The position numbers and the translations under genes are program-made. Below, one piece after another: positions 11,967 to 24,200 of a stretch of 64,000 nt of DNA; within the stretch, counting starts at the first letter, position 1; the number at the start of each line of letters is the position of its first letter. The notes below the pieces were generated by a model. That model did no database searches and was not told the origin of the DNA. It worked only from the letters and a program-made list of their open reading frames with translations. This DNA is from Cordia subcordata (lineage: Eukaryota > Streptophyta > Magnoliopsida > Boraginales > Cordiaceae). The stretch lies in contig JAPTOF010000006.1 in assembly GCA_028554755.1 (NCBI GenBank), positions 17,793,001-17,857,000 of the forward strand. Reading direction: 5' to 3'.

Positions 11967-12132
11967 CAACATATAATTAACATATAAAATAAACCAACAT
12001 GATTAATATTCCACTAAAATAAACAATAGTCCAATTTTGAAATTTAATGTATTAAGCAACATATAATTAACATATAACATAAACCAACACGATTAATATT
12101 CCACTAAAATAAACAATAATCTAATTTTCAAA
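11967..12132. repeat. 90-bp tandem duplication in AT-rich spacer
   Basis: Two near-identical copies with a 90-bp period, starting at CAACATATAATTAACATA at 11967 and again at 12057. They sit in the AT-rich stretch 11727-12215 upstream of the PMD gene. Nothing else is seen in that stretch. It may be the subterminal part of the MULE carrying the PMD gene. Confidence 0.7.
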
Positions 12133-12215
12133 TTAAAGTTGCACAACAAATAAAATTAATACTGCTTAACATTATCTAAACGTCAAAAAAAAAACATAAT
12201 TCATTGATCATTAGC

Positions 12216-13295
12216 ATTGAAGAGCTTAAAAAAAACACAAGGTTGTATCTATCCTTTCTCTACTTGTCCCCTCTTATCTACCTCGTCGCCACAACCTTTA
12301 CATGCTTTGTGTTCTTTGCTTGCTTGTTGTGTAGTCTTTTTTTTATGCTTCATCTAGGGTCGATTTATATTATTTTCTTAAAAATGGTGAAATTTTTTTA
12401 TTTTCATGAATATAGTGTCGTTTATCTCTTTGTTGATTGGAGTGTTGGCTCTTTTTTATTAACATAACTAATTAGTGAAGATAAGGTTTATAATGAGTGA
12501 ATAGAGTGGAGAAAGAACCAGGACTTCAAAAAGACTCCTTTTGAAAGCTGTAGGGAGTGAGCACTTTTAAGAATACACCTTGTAGTTGCCCTATAACTTG
12601 GTCCAAAAAAGTGTTTTGAACGATTGTTGATATGAGTACCCCTTTCTTGATTGGTTCTTTTTAATGTGCCTTAGCTCTTCTTTTTCTTTTTCTTTTTTTG
12701 TTTATGCTATGTATTGAGGAAAATAAAAAAATGGAAAAAATGCAAAATACATAAAAAGAAGTGAAAAAGATTGACAAAAAAGGAAAAAGATAGAAAAATG
12801 AGAAAAAGTCAAAAGGCAAGAAAAAATTGAATAGGTGAACTATGTGGAATAAGTGTCAAGTGACACAATGTCAACTTAACACAAGTTTCTCTTTTTGTTC
12901 TTTCATGTATTGTGAATAAGGCTTTTCCATCATTTGTAAGCCATTGTGATTGTATCTTCTTTCGCCTTGTATGTTTAAGGCTATGTGCATATTTAGGGGC
13001 CATGTTAGTGGAGGGAGCATAGAATATCAACTTCCCGGGTATGTGAGTTAGAACCCTTGGTTTGTGGTGGCTTTAGCAACTTGGGAACGTCCCGTGAGGT
13101 GTGAGGCCCCTTGTGATTGATAGGAGGATTTGAAAAGGGCTTGAAGACCCATCTTATGAAAGGAATGACCCTTTCATACTCCTTTGAGTAACTAAGATAG
13201 CAAGTCAATAATGTTGGCAACCCTTTTTAGCTCTTTAGAGAAAAACTTATGATTGGTCTTGCTTCAGGACAAGCAAGAAGAAGTTTTATGGGGGT
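12216..13295 (+). mobile_element. Athila-like 3' non-coding remnant
   Basis: The segment matches, in order, the post-integrase non-coding part of the element at 20,259-31,090. Shared parts are the GGTTGTATCTATCCTTTCTC block (compare about 28,165), a TTTCTTTT-rich block, an A-rich block, and a purine-rich run GTTTTATGGGGGT just before the LTR. The gag-pol part is missing, so only the 3' end of the element remains. The short open frame inside it has no recognisable protein. Confidence 0.7.
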
Positions 13296-15036
13296 TGATG
13301 TGTCTTGGTTTGTGTGTGGTTGTTCTTGCATTTTTTTTAAATGTTTTTAGAGGTGCTTTGTGCTTACTTGATGGCACTAGTGTAGTACTTATATAATAGT
13401 TGTGCATATGCAGTTCTAAATGTCTATAGTTGAGTTTTAAAGTTAAATGCTACACAAAAAACTTAATTTTGTGTTTTAGGTGAGCCATGGGTAAGAAAAG
13501 AAGTTTGAACAAGGATAATAGATAAAGAACAAAGATGTATGGGTCGTGAAATGAGGGTTGGGGGCAAAGAGAATGAAAATTGAAGGCAAAACAAGCATAG
13601 TCGGTCAAGCTTGTAAGCATCGCCGACCGATCACCCAGGTCAACCAGCCAAATCAGTGAGTTTCCATCTAAAGCTAGTCAAGTGTAGTCTCAAAGCTCAA
13701 TTAGAAAGCCGCCATTATCAAACCGGCTGAGCAAGAGAAAGCCAGTCGACCGGCTGTGCATTGGAGCAAGCTATAAAAGTGTGATTTTCAGCAAATTGAA
13801 GAGAACTTTCATCTATTCTTCATTCCACTTAAAACCCTAGCCCATCACTCTCACCCACCTCACACATATCTTAACTTAGAATCAAGCTAATCTTTGGGAC
13901 CAAATACTTGGATTTGGAGATTGAAGCAAGATTTGTAAAGAAAAAGCTAAGGATGGAAAGGAAGATTCTCTTTCTTGTTTTCTTCTTAGTTTCTTTTATG
14001 ATTGAGTAGAGATTTAATGGGTGATTAACACTTGTTTTATAGGTTGATTTATTACAATTTTGAAAGGGATTTTTGATATATACACTCTTGTTTTTAGGGT
14101 TTCAATGGCTATTTTTTTACATATCTATGTGTTCATATGAAGAATTTATGAAGTGGGTAATACATTCATACATGTCTATATGTAAGTTTACATGCCTTAA
14201 TAGCAAAGCTAGCTTCAATAGCATACATGTTGGTTCTTATTGCTTAATATGGTGTAATTTAAGCATGTCTATGTGTTTAGTAGTTAGATATGTCTGTGTA
14301 TTCACAAATGCCATGCCCTAAAACATGTATTGATTTGTGCTTTAAAGCTTGACCTGATATTATGATGCATAAGTAATGGCGCTTAACAAAAGATTAGGCT
14401 TAGTTAAGTTTTCTTTGGCTTTAAACCTAGCCAATAGGCTTTCGGCTTAGTTTAATTGATCTTAGATAGACTAGGTCTTGACTTTAAGCCCAGCTAACAA
14501 TTTAGACACTAGGGTAAGGTCAATCAATGTCACCTAGGACCCTAAGTAACTAGCTCGAAACACTAAGTCATAAGGACCGTGCTATACTCTAGGGATGATC
14601 GACCTAAGGATAGACCTGTACCGAGACCTAGGGGATAATAAGGTAGTTATTTAGGACTCTATCGAAGAGTAATCTAGGAAACCTATCAAAAAGCCCTAAT
14701 CAAAAGTGTAGTAATGGTCTATAAGCAAGTGATGATAATCCTATTCCTATTTCCATTATTTGTTTTCCTTAGATAGCTTGTTTCCACGATCATCTCCATA
14801 CATCCACGTATTTTAGTTTAGCTTGTCTTTAGCTTTATTTACTTTTCCAAGCTCCTCTCAATCTATAAACGACAAAAAGAGTTAGATTAGGTCTTTTAGC
14901 GTAGCTTTTTAGGACACATATGGCTTAGAACCACACACAATTAGCCTCCTCATGGGAACGAACCTACACTTGCACGACTACACAACAAACGACCCGTGCA
15001 CTTATGGGCTAATTTTAAAGCTTGTGTTTAAATTTT
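13296..15036 (+). mobile_element. LTR of an Athila-like element (3' LTR of the remnant)
   Basis: It starts TGATGTGTC right after a polypurine-like run. It contains a TATA-like GCTATAAAAG near 13,770 and three CATGTCTATGTG-type words (about 14,118-14,280). It also has the paired hairpin boxes (14,415-14,434 and 14,478-14,497) and a TCATAAGGACC word at about 14,568. The 3' end near 15,036 is not a clean CA and abuts an unrelated gag fragment, so it may be truncated by a few bases. Confidence 0.7.
14415..14497 (+). other. Paired LTR hairpins
   Basis: Box 1 at 14,415-14,434 (TTGGCT/AGCCAA) is perfect. Box 2 at 14,478-14,497 (TTGACT/AGCTAA) has one mismatch. Starts are 63 nt apart. Confidence 0.65.
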
Positions 15037-15600
15037 GCGGCAAGACTTGGGAACGGTACGTGACATGGTGACCAAAATGCTTCAAGAACATCTTGGTCTC
15101 GAGCATAAGTCAACTCATGGCCAATTTATGGTAGGCCTTATTCGAAGTGGGTTGATCGTGTCATGGAGTTTGGAAGAGCTTCTAAAGCTCTTAAATTGGT
15201 GTTGTTCACTGGAGAGGATAATCAGTCAACTTTAGAGCATGTCATAAGATTCACAACCCAATGTGGAGAAGTTGCAGGCAATGATTATCTTAAATTATTC
15301 CTGTTTGGGAGGTCTCTCATAGGGCTAGCTTTTCAGTGGTATGCCAAGTTACGGCCAAATTTGGTACAAACTTGGGCCAATGTGGAGAGAATGTTCTAGG
15401 AACAATTTTACAGAACTGAGTTGGATGTGACCAGATCTAGCCAAGATGACACATGCACTTGGTGAATCAGTAGAGTAGTTTATCATGCGATTCAAACAGA
15501 GATGTAACAGGTGTCGCATGAGGCTCAAAGAACTATAGTATATGAAGCTCACGTTAGAAGGTTTGAATTTTGAACTCATAAATAAATTCGAGTGAAAATT
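15037..15600 (+). pseudogene. Ty3/gypsy gag fragment
   Basis: The best piece is 15,163-15,399: LFTGEDNQSTLEHVIRFTTQ, then GLAFQWYAKLRPN and WANVERMF. A further piece (EQFYRTE, CTW*ISRVVYHAIQTEM) is visible across stops to about 15,560. This is the retrotransposon-gag capsid pattern (F.GEDN.ST.EH...F..QCGE...LAF.WY..L.PN...W..ME..F). Only the capsid part is present. It is decayed and unconnected to any LTR pair that I can see. Confidence 0.7.
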
Positions 15601-15669
15601 GTTCATAAATTTATTTCAATTAGCAACCACATGGTGAAATACGAGGGACAATTGTTCACAAATTTATTT

Positions 15670-16055
15670 CAACCAGCCTAGAATGGAGGTCGACCAGCCT
15701 GGTCAGATTGGCCTCTATTTCTTCGCTTTACAAGCTCGTTTTGCCTTGGTCACTCTTTCCTTTGCCTGATCACTTCGAAATGCATTTTCAAAGCCTCCTT
15801 CATGTCCCAAACACCTTTGGCTTTACTTCACATCCCAAGTACCATCAATCAAGCTTAAATCATCTCTTTGAATCTCACCTATAACAAGTAACAAACGCGT
15901 ATTATTGTAGCGTATAAGTCTTAAGCTTAACTATGAACATGTAAACACTAATATGCACAAATATGACCTAAATGGTATCCAATACACCAAATGACGCACA
16001 AAGTAGCTCACATCAAGGATAAGAATGAAAAGCATAAACACACATAAAACCAACA
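15670..16055 (-). mobile_element. Truncated gypsy LTR fragment
   Basis: In minus orientation it begins TGTTGGTTTTATGTGTG at 16055 and resembles the first 400 bases of the LTR at 41,979-44,044. Shared parts include the AACATGTAAAC(A/T)CTAATATGCA and ACGCGTATTATTGTAGCGTAT-like blocks. The promoter-distal part of the LTR is missing. Confidence 0.6.
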
Positions 16056-16450
16056 AATCTAGCTCCATAGATAGTCCTATCCGTAGCTTAGCTATTAACT
16101 TACATATTTAGCTTAATGTTAGCTTAGTCTTATCTCAAACTCTGTTATAATTCACTTTATGGCCTAGATTTTTCCTTTTCCACTGTAATTCAGTTAATGG
16201 CATTGTTGTAATTAAGTTTATGGAAAGATTGATTCACTAAAATTAACTTTGTGGTGTAATCTGGTTAACATTTTCTTCATATTCAATCCAATTGTTTAAG
16301 GGTCCATTTTATTCTATTTTTCTTCTTTGGTTGTAACGAAAGCTGGCACTTTGGATTCTGGGTGATTAAATCGTTGTCACTTAGGTTCTGATTTGGCTTT
16401 TATTACAATTAAGCAACCCATATCTTGTTCTTTGCCAAGTCCTTAAATGG
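16056..16450 (-). mobile_element. Tat-type LTR-like fragment
   Basis: Read on the minus strand it matches 53,080-53,450. Shared parts are CCAGATTACACCACAAAG, repeated CCATAAA(A/C)(C/T)TAATTA words, an AGGGTCC block, and an AGCTAAGCTAACATTA-like block. No ends with target duplication were found. It runs opposite to the Tat gag-pol pieces further right, so it is probably a separate insertion. Confidence 0.5.
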
Positions 16451-17055
16451 AGTTCGGGACAGGGGATAAAAAACCCTCAATCATAAAATATTCTACGGAG
16501 ACTCCCAGGCCAAAAAGATGTCACTGTAAGGTTTTCCCTTCATACTCTAGATGTACTGTAGCCTTGGGTATGTGGCTTGGTGAAGGTTTCCCAAGCAAAC
16601 ACATACAAACCACTAACTTACTGTTGAAGTTCCTTTGGCCAGTATCACATCGTCATAATTTAAAGGTTGGCAAAAGTTTACTTATTTATGCAGGCCCCTA
16701 AATCGAAGAGAACAAAAATGAACGTCGGCAGATTGAGTTACCTGATTCTCACACTCATTAGGTTGGCTCTGTTTACAGGAACAAGATATTATCCCATTGA
16801 GTTCACAACAAGAAAAAGCCTAGAACAAAGATAGTAGTGACTCAAACGCACACGAATACTAATGGATCTTGGCACAACGAGGTCTTTAAGGTCCAAGGAG
16901 GCTGAGCCGAGCAAGTTGGACAAAGAACAGGGTTAGAGGGACATCGTGGGCCCTGGAAAACACCACAGGAAATGGGCACCCAATCAGTGGTACTATTATT
17001 CCATTGTACATCCTATTAATGGGTTTCAATCCTTAGTTGCTGGCAGTAGCCCAGG
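16451..17055. other. Unrecognised sequence left of the nested Athila element
   Basis: An 84-codon open frame (16,447-16,701) has no family I recognise. From about 16,700 a plus-strand reading gives weak resemblance to gag N-terminal sequence of the Tat element that resumes at 38,830, but this is not secure. The last five bases (CCAGG, 17,051-17,055) are the left target duplication of the minus-strand element. Confidence 0.35.
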
Positions 17056-18902
17056 TGATGTGTTTTTGGTGCAAGCCCTAAAAGACTCACAAGCATACGG
17101 ATCGTGTAAATAGTGCATACGAGTACGGGTGTTGAACCATAAAGAGGCGTGAAATTTTGGAAGAAATTCTATGCTAGCGTGTTCTAGAAGAAGCTTAAAA
17201 AGAAGACCTGGACTAACACATTTTTTTGTACTTTATGGATTTTTGGGAGCTAAGGAAAAAGATGAAAGACTATACCATAAATGCACTAGGAAAAAGAGGA
17301 AAGAACTAAGCTAACTAAGGGGATTGAAACAAGGGAGAGGTGATCGGGTGACCTACACTTGTGAATGGGTGATTTAGCATCTCTAGGCTATGGGATTTGG
17401 GGATTGGCTTTCTACATAAAGCTTCTAAAACTAAGAAACTAACTAGTGTCCTAATTACACCTTAGGACTCGGTGCGGGTTTGTCCCTAACAGTGCACACT
17501 TAGAGCTACGGTGTGGTCCATATGTACCTATGGCCATAGGAAGGACTAGAAAGCTACCTAGGTACCCTAGAACAATCCTACCTTAGTTCCTAAACCGTTA
17601 TCTAGATTTAAAGCTAAGACCTAGGGTTCCTAGGGTCGACTAAGCCTGTTCGGACTCCTATTAGCTAGATTTAAAGCTAAAGGTGACATGACCTAGATTT
17701 AAAGCTAAAGCGGATTAATAAGTAGTAAGGGTAGTCCTACATGTTCTAAGGCAAGGCTTTGTGAATATGACGTCTTATCCATGAATAAACACTAGCAATT
17801 TTGATATATGCCATAGAAAGCATTCAAGTATCAACATGTAGCATTGATTGAGCATGTATTCACTATAAGGCATATTTCACACTCCCATGGACACGAATAG
17901 AATCAACCCACTTCATATTATCCATAATCACATACATAGGCATGCATAATCTGAGGATTAGAAGTGTTCTATAGCAAATACAACCTAATCTATATGCATA
18001 CAACTCATTCAAGAATTACATCAAACACATAGACATGAATTGATATAAATCTTCTAAAAAATAGAACAAAATATGTATATATATAAGCCAATAAAACCCC
18101 ATAACAAAGAGTATATACATCAACCCATTACACAAGTTAGGTACCCTAAATCATCTACTCAAGCATGAAGTAAATAAGAATTAAAGAGGTTATAGAAATC
18201 TCCCCTTTCATTCTTTCTTGTTTCTTTACAAACTTGAGCAAATCTTCACCAAGTAGTGTTTGAATCCTTCAAAATCAACTTAATTTCCAATGGGTATGTG
18301 TGTTAGTGTGTGAATCAGAGGTAGGTGAGAATAGGTTTTGTGTGTGTATGGGTTTTCTCCAATCTCCTTTAAAAGCTGAAAAGTTGAGTTTTTATGGCAT
18401 CTATTGCGCACAGCCAGTCGACCTGGTTGGTCAACTGGCTTCTCTTCTTAACTTGTCTGGCTTTTCAAGTGATGTTCTTTAGACTGGCCATTCGCCTTTA
18501 CCGATCGACTGGCTTTTACAGAGGGTTGACCGGCTTAAAATGAGGTCCTGGAGTGGCTGGTTGACCTAGTCAATCGACCAGTAATTTTTCTAGGTCGACT
18601 AACTCCTCCAATTGGCCTTTTATTGTCTCTTTCTTGCTCTCGGCCTTCATCAGATGACCTGTGCCTCTTCTATCTTCATCGTCCATCCTCGTTCAAGCTT
18701 TGTTTCAACCCTATAGATTACATAAGGCACAAAATTAAGCACTTAGTATAGCATTTGACTTAGAAACTCAACTATGTACATTTACTTATGCTTAAGCCTC
18801 ACTTTAGTATATGTGCTAAACTAATGCATCGTTTAAAGCTCAATATACCTCTTAAACACAGGCAAATAACAACATAAATGCACACAAAAACACAATACAT
18901 CA
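17056..18902 (-). repeat. 3' LTR of the minus-strand Athila-like element
   Basis: It begins TGATGTATTGTGTTTTTGTG at 18,902 and ends at 17,056 (CAAAAACACATCA). It aligns along its length with 37,076-38,829, with obvious point differences and a few indels. A TATA-like CATAAAAACTC (about 18,388) and paired TTAGCT...AGCTAA boxes (near 17,600-17,690) are present. Confidence 0.85.
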
Positions 18903-20258
18903 ACACCCCCAAACCTTCTACTTACTTGTCCCCAAGCAAGCCCAATCTCGAGTTTATTTCTAAAGCCAATGCAATGGATTGCCTAAAGGATTGACTCACT
19001 ATCAAAGTTAGTCTAAGAAGCATAAAAGGGACATTCCAATTGTGATGAGATCCCTAAGCCTCTTTGGATCTTCCCTCTACTCATAAAAGGTCTTGTTCCT
19101 CATGGAAATTTCCCAAGTAGCCAATCCACCACAAGCCTAGGATTCTAACTCACATACTCAGGATGTTGATATTTCATGCCCCATCAACTAACATCGCCTT
19201 CTCAATATGCACAAAGCCTTAAAGACAAGATGAGAGGATAAACAAATGTAATGGCTTATAAAAGCATTATTCACATATCTACAAAGATGATAGCATATGC
19301 TAAGTTAACATTGTGTCACTTATGCACTTATTCACAAACCTTTTTGGTGCCATTGGCTTTTTTCTCTTTTTCAATTTTTTTATCTTTTTGATATTTTTGC
19401 ACCTTTTTGCCTTTTTCAATTTTTTTTTGGAATTTTCATGCTTTGCATTGTATTCACACAAAAAGAAAAGAAAAGAAAGGCTTTGGCACATTAAAAAGAA
19501 CCAATCAAGGGAGAGGCATTCATATCAACAACCCTTTTTCAACACTCTTTCCTACCAAGCCACGGGTTGGATATAAGCATTATTCTTAAAGGTCCTTATT
19601 CCCCAAAACTTTCAAGGGTATCTCCTCCAAGTCTTGATTCTCTCTCCACTCTATTCACTTCCCCACAATGCTACTCATATTCATTAATCAATTGAGTCAA
19701 CCATAATAGTCAACACAATGATCAACCAAAAAAAGAAATAAACATCTCAACATGCATTAAATTTGAAAAATTTTCGCATTTTAAGCACATAATGCACATC
19801 TACCCTAAGAAAAGCTTGAAAGTAATAAGACCAAACTCCCACACCGCTAGACCTAAACTTTGCTTGTCCTCAAACAAGTAGAGCAAAGCACATAAACAAG
19901 CAAATTGGCATTACAAAGCAAGTAAGAGTTGTAGGGATTGGGGCAAAAGCGTGGGGAACAAGTGGAGAAAGGATAGATAAACCTTGCATTTTCTTCAAAG
20001 TTCTCCATGCCAATGATAGATCATCATACTATTAACCCTATGACTCACAATCTATAAGCACTCAAAGAAGACAAGGTTAGTAGCATTGCCTATTCATACT
20101 TCCATTAGCATGTGCAATAATGAGCAATGGTGTATCTTAATGGACAAATGATTGGGATTCAACACTTTGGTACAGGTGCAAGAAAGATAAAAAAAAGGAA
20201 AATGAAATAAGTGCAAAATTGCAAACTTGAACCTAGGTTGCCTCTTAGTAGCGCTAAT
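18903..20258 (-). mobile_element. 3' non-coding part of the minus-strand element, with polypurine tract
   Basis: Reading leftward from the insertion point it matches the post-integrase part of the plus-strand element (CTACTAAGAGGCAACCTAGG, compare 27,889). It ends in the purine run GGTTTGGGGGTGT just before the LTR, a typical polypurine tract. No env-like frame is seen. The small open frames near 19,300-19,590 are low-complexity shadows. Confidence 0.7.
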
Positions 20259-20744
20259 TGATGTGTTGTGTTTTTGTGTGTGTTTAAATTGTTATTTGTC
20301 TATATTTTGAAGGTGTATTGAGCTTAAATAGTTGCATTAGTGTAGTACTTGTGCTAGGTATAGGCTTAAGCGTATACAACTATACATAGTTGAGTTTAAA
20401 AGGTAAATGCTACATTAGTGGCTTGTTTTGGATGTTATAGGTGGGATTGAGGATTGTTTGGAGATCAACGAAGATGGAGATGGTTTGAAGCATAATTGAA
20501 GATGAAAAGTGGAAGAAAATCAAGTTTGGAGGCTCTCGGACAAAGGTCAAGACAATTGGAAGAAAAAAAGAGCTAAAACGAAGCCAAAAGAGAGCAAATA
20601 GGCACTAACAGAACACTAGCTTCAGAGTACTGGTGCACCGGCTCATTGTTCCGCCAAAAACAAAGAGCAAGCTCCTACTACCAGAACAGAGGCCCCTTGG
20701 TACCAATGCTATGGTTAAGTGTTTCGGTAGTCGCAGAAATTAGC

Positions 20745-20752
20745 TATATAAG
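20745..20752 (+). promoter_or_regulatory. LTR TATA box
   Basis: TATATAAG about 490 bases into the LTR. The same AGCTATATAAGC setting is seen in the 3' LTR (29,721-29,728) and in the related LTR at about 52,190. A start just downstream would place the hairpin pair in the transcribed leader. Confidence 0.6.
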
Positions 20753-21510
20753 CCTGCTTTTAGTCATTTTATAAAGGAATAAGATATATTCTTTCACACC
20801 CATCTCCCAAACCCTAATTCCTCTTTCACCAACCTCCAACACACGTATACTCACACATTTTTCACCTAGTTTTAAGCTCATTTGGAGGGTTTTAAACACT
20901 TGGATTGAAGTCCACTCAAGGATTTTGTACAAGAATTACTAGGATGAAAGGGGAGTTTTCTATTCTCTCTTTCATCCTCTAATATATTATGTTTGAGTAG
21001 ATTTGTTTAAGGTGATGATACTTGTGTAATGGGTTGATTCTATGTTTCTATATTATGGGATTCAATGGCTTAATGTATATAAGTATGCTATGTTTTTCTT
21101 GTTTCAATGGCTATTGTTCAATACATGTCTAGGCGTTTGATAATATGCCTATGAGAGTTGCATATATATAAATTGAAGTCTTTTTGCTACTAAACATCTC
21201 TAGTCCATTCTATAATCATGTCTATGTGTTTATGTTTGGATCTTTTGAAGTGGGTAATGCTTATATTCATGTCCATGTGTATGTTTGCATGCCTAGTAGT
21301 AAATATGACCTCAATATTGCATACATGTTAGTTCAAAAGTGCTTTTAATGGTGTAATCCGAGCATGGCGATGTTTGGTAGTCAAATAGGTCCCTTTATTC
21401 ACGAACACCTTGGCTTAGAACAAATATGAATGCGTTAATAGGTCAAATCCCACTATTGTGACCCTAGAATGACGAAGCATAATTAAAGGCTAGTTTAAAT
21501 CGAGTCTCCT

Positions 21511-21593
21511 TTGGCTTTAAATCCAACCAATAGGTTTCCAAGTAGATTTAGTTGACTCTAGCGACACTAGGTCTTGGATTTAAATCTAGCCAA
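21511..21593 (+). other. Paired LTR hairpins, partly decayed
   Basis: Box 1 at 21,511-21,530 (TTGGCT/AACCAA, one mismatch) and box 2 at 21,574-21,593 (TTGGAT/AGCCAA, one mismatch), starts 63 nt apart. In the sister LTR (about 30,545) box 2 is a perfect TTGGCT/AGCCAA. Confidence 0.6.
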
Positions 21594-22132
21594 TAATTTA
21601 AGTACTAGGATAGGTCTGTTTTAGGTCACCTAGGAAGCTAGTTAGTCACTCTTAAGGCCCTAGGTCATAAGGACCACGTCGTAGCTCTAGAAGGCGCCGC
21701 CTAGGGACGAACCCGCACCAAGTCCTACGGAGAAATTAGGATATTAATTAAGTAACCTAGTAAAAGAACAATTGATGATTAAGCCATTCCATGTAATCCT
21801 ATAGTATTGGAATCTAGGATCACCCATTAACAAGTAGATGTCACCTTAATCCTTTCCATTTGTTAGTTCTCTCTAGATAGCTTATCTTTAAACTTTCCAT
21901 TCCCATAGTGTAGTTTTATTTTCTTTAGTTAGAGCTCCCACCCATCCAAAAACACCAAAAAATAGCTATTTTAAGTTTCCTTTTTGGCATTCTTTAGGAC
22001 ATACACGTAGAATCCATCCCACAACATAGCCTCCTTGTGGTCAGACACTCGTTCTCGCACACACTACACTGCATCGATCCGTGCGCTTGTGGGTCTTTAG
22101 AGCTTACACTTGAGAGATGACTATCAAGCTTT

Positions 22133-22150
22133 TGGCATCCTTGCTGAGGA
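22133..22150 (+). other. Primer-binding site of the plus-strand element
   Basis: TGGCATCCTTGCTGAGGA lies six bases after the LTR end. It is a decayed version of the Athila-type site TGGCGCCGTTGCCGGGGA, complementary to the 3' end of tRNA-Asp. Confidence 0.65.
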
Positions 22151-22406
22151 GGCACAGTGGTTTGCATTCTTTGCTTGTGTATTTTGCTAGTTGCTTTATT
22201 TGTTTTTCTTTCTTTTTCTTTATAGTTTGTTTAGTTTTTGCTTATCTTGTTTATTGTTTATAAATTCTTGCTTGGTTCTTGTTTATCTATTTCAGCCTTT
22301 ATTTTTGTTTTTAGTAGACTTCCTAGGATTGTGGTTTATTTGCTGTAGTTTTAGGAATATTGAAGTTTTCGAGGGTTGAAGTGGCCAGAGTTAGAATAGT
22401 TTATGC

Positions 22407-24200
22407 ATGCTTGGTAAGAGAACCCTTAGAAATCCCCTAGTTTCTCTTAATCCTAAACCCGATAGAATTGCAAGACATTTTATCAATTTAGGAGATCTTC
22501 TTGAGGAGATGGCCAATCCAAATCATTCTCCTTATCCTCCCATTCGCCCAATGAATCCTATTCCACCTCATAGACCGGATCTATCTATAGATAAGAAACC
22601 CACTCTTAGGAAATTCTTTCTTCTCAAAGCCTTTGAGCCTAATTTGGCTACTCAAATTATGGGTTTGGGAGAGACAAACTTTGAGATTAAGCCTAATATG
22701 TTGGCCATGCTTCCTTCCTTCTACGGGAAAAGTAATGAGAGTCCTCTAGAGCATATTACTGATTTTGTTGAGATAAGTTCCACTCTCCATGTCCCCAATA
22801 CCTCCTAAGAGGTCATACGTCGAAGATTGTTTCCTTTATCTCTTAAGGATAAGCTAGGGCTTGGTTGCATTCCTTACCTAGTTGTTGCATTACTACATGG
22901 CCTAAGCTTCAATCTAAGTTCTTTAAAAAATTTTATCCCATGGCCAAGACGGCTAACAGTAGGACTACATTATGACTTTCTCCCAACATGATCTAGATTC
23001 CTTTTATAAGGCTTAGGAGAGGTTCAAGGATCTTCTTCGACAATGTCCATACCACGGGTGTCACAATCATGACCTATTGCAACATTTCTTTCGAGGCTTA
23101 AATGAACAAAATAGGATGATGGTCAATTCTACCTCTGGTGGTGGTATCTTTTGAGACCGACTGAGGCATTGGAGAAAATGGAGTTGATGGCAGAAAATTC
23201 TTTTCAAAATTTTGCCATGGAAAAGTCTAGTTGGGGAGGCAACAAGAAAAGTATTGATGAGGTTAGACTTTCTTTAGATTTACCCGCTAAGGTAGAGGCC
23301 TTAACGAATAAGCTAGATCAATTCATTTCTTTATCTCTTTCATCCCAAGGTCATAGGACTGGTTCTATAGGTTATTCTTCTGCCTCTTTAGTTGTTGAGC
23401 TTTGTGCATTGTTTCTGAGTCATCTCATGAGACCATAGCTTGCCCTTTAGCATCCCAATTTCCTGAATTCATGAAAGAGCAAATGTGTGCCACATAATGT
23501 TATTCTCATGAGTATAATCCATACTCAAACACATACAATCCAGGTTAGAGGGACAACCCAAAATTTTCTTAGAGACAAGGTCAACATGAGTCTAGTTCAT
23601 ATCCTCAGGTTCTACCTTAGCAGCAACCCCGTCCTCAATATCCCCCAGGTTTCTATCATCTTAATCAGCCCCATCTCACTAGTGCTCCTCAACCCCAGGC
23701 TTTACCTGCTCCTTCTACTAGCTAGCCTCCTAGCAATGATGTGATGAAGTTAATGCAGTTTATTCAGAATCAGTAGCAGGCATTAGCTACTCAGTAGCAG
23801 GAGTTAGCTAATAATAGGCAAGAGATGGCTAGCTATAGGCAGTAGATGGCTAGGTTTGAGACACAATTAGGACAATTTGCCATGCAATTGAGTGTTAGAG
23901 ACCTCGGGAAATTACCTTCTCAACTGGAAGTGAACCTTAAAGTCCAGTCCTATTCCTCCATTGATATCACCTATTCCCCTTAGGCCTAGGCTAAGGCCGT
24001 CACCATTAGTAGAAGCGATAAGGTAGTGGATAATAGGGTAAGAGTTGACTTTGTAATACCTGCACCTAGTGGTCATTCTGAGTCTAGAGAGTCACATAGT
24101 AGTCTTGTTGAGAGGGATTCTAGAGAGTGTCCTGTTGAGAGAGTAAAGCCTACTAGAGACCATAAAGAAAGTAATACTTCCCACCCTCATCGATAGGGAA
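22407..24200 (+). pseudogene. Athila-type gag, plus-strand element
   Basis: The structural capsid protein of the element. The sequence starts MLGKRTLRNPLV and shows FEIKPNMLAMLPSFYGKSNE, PLEHITDFVEI and LFPLSLKDK. Beyond a stop and shift come MTFSQHDLDSF, AWERFKDLLRQCP, LLQHFFRGLNEQNR and AENSFQNFAMEKSSWGGN. These are the signature blocks of Athila/Tat-class gag. Most pieces lie in one frame, broken by TAA at about 22,806 and several later TAGs. It is homologous along its length to the minus-strand gag at 34,900-36,803. Confidence 0.8.

Larger units (their letters stand above)
20259..22126 (+). repeat. 5' LTR of the plus-strand element
   Basis: It is 1,868 bp and aligns end to end with 29,224-31,090 with scattered differences. 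TATATAAG at 20,745 is the likely promoter. Downstream lie CATGTCTA(G/T)G(C/T)GTTT words (about 21,122-21,290), paired hairpin boxes (21,511-21,530 and 21,574-21,593) and the TCATAAGGACCACG word (about 21,665). Confidence 0.88.

Noticed and set aside
12204..12467. 87-codon frame rich in Leu/Phe/Tyr resembling a membrane protein
   Set aside because: The DNA aligns with the non-coding 3' part of the Athila-like element, and hydrophobicity comes from its T-rich composition.
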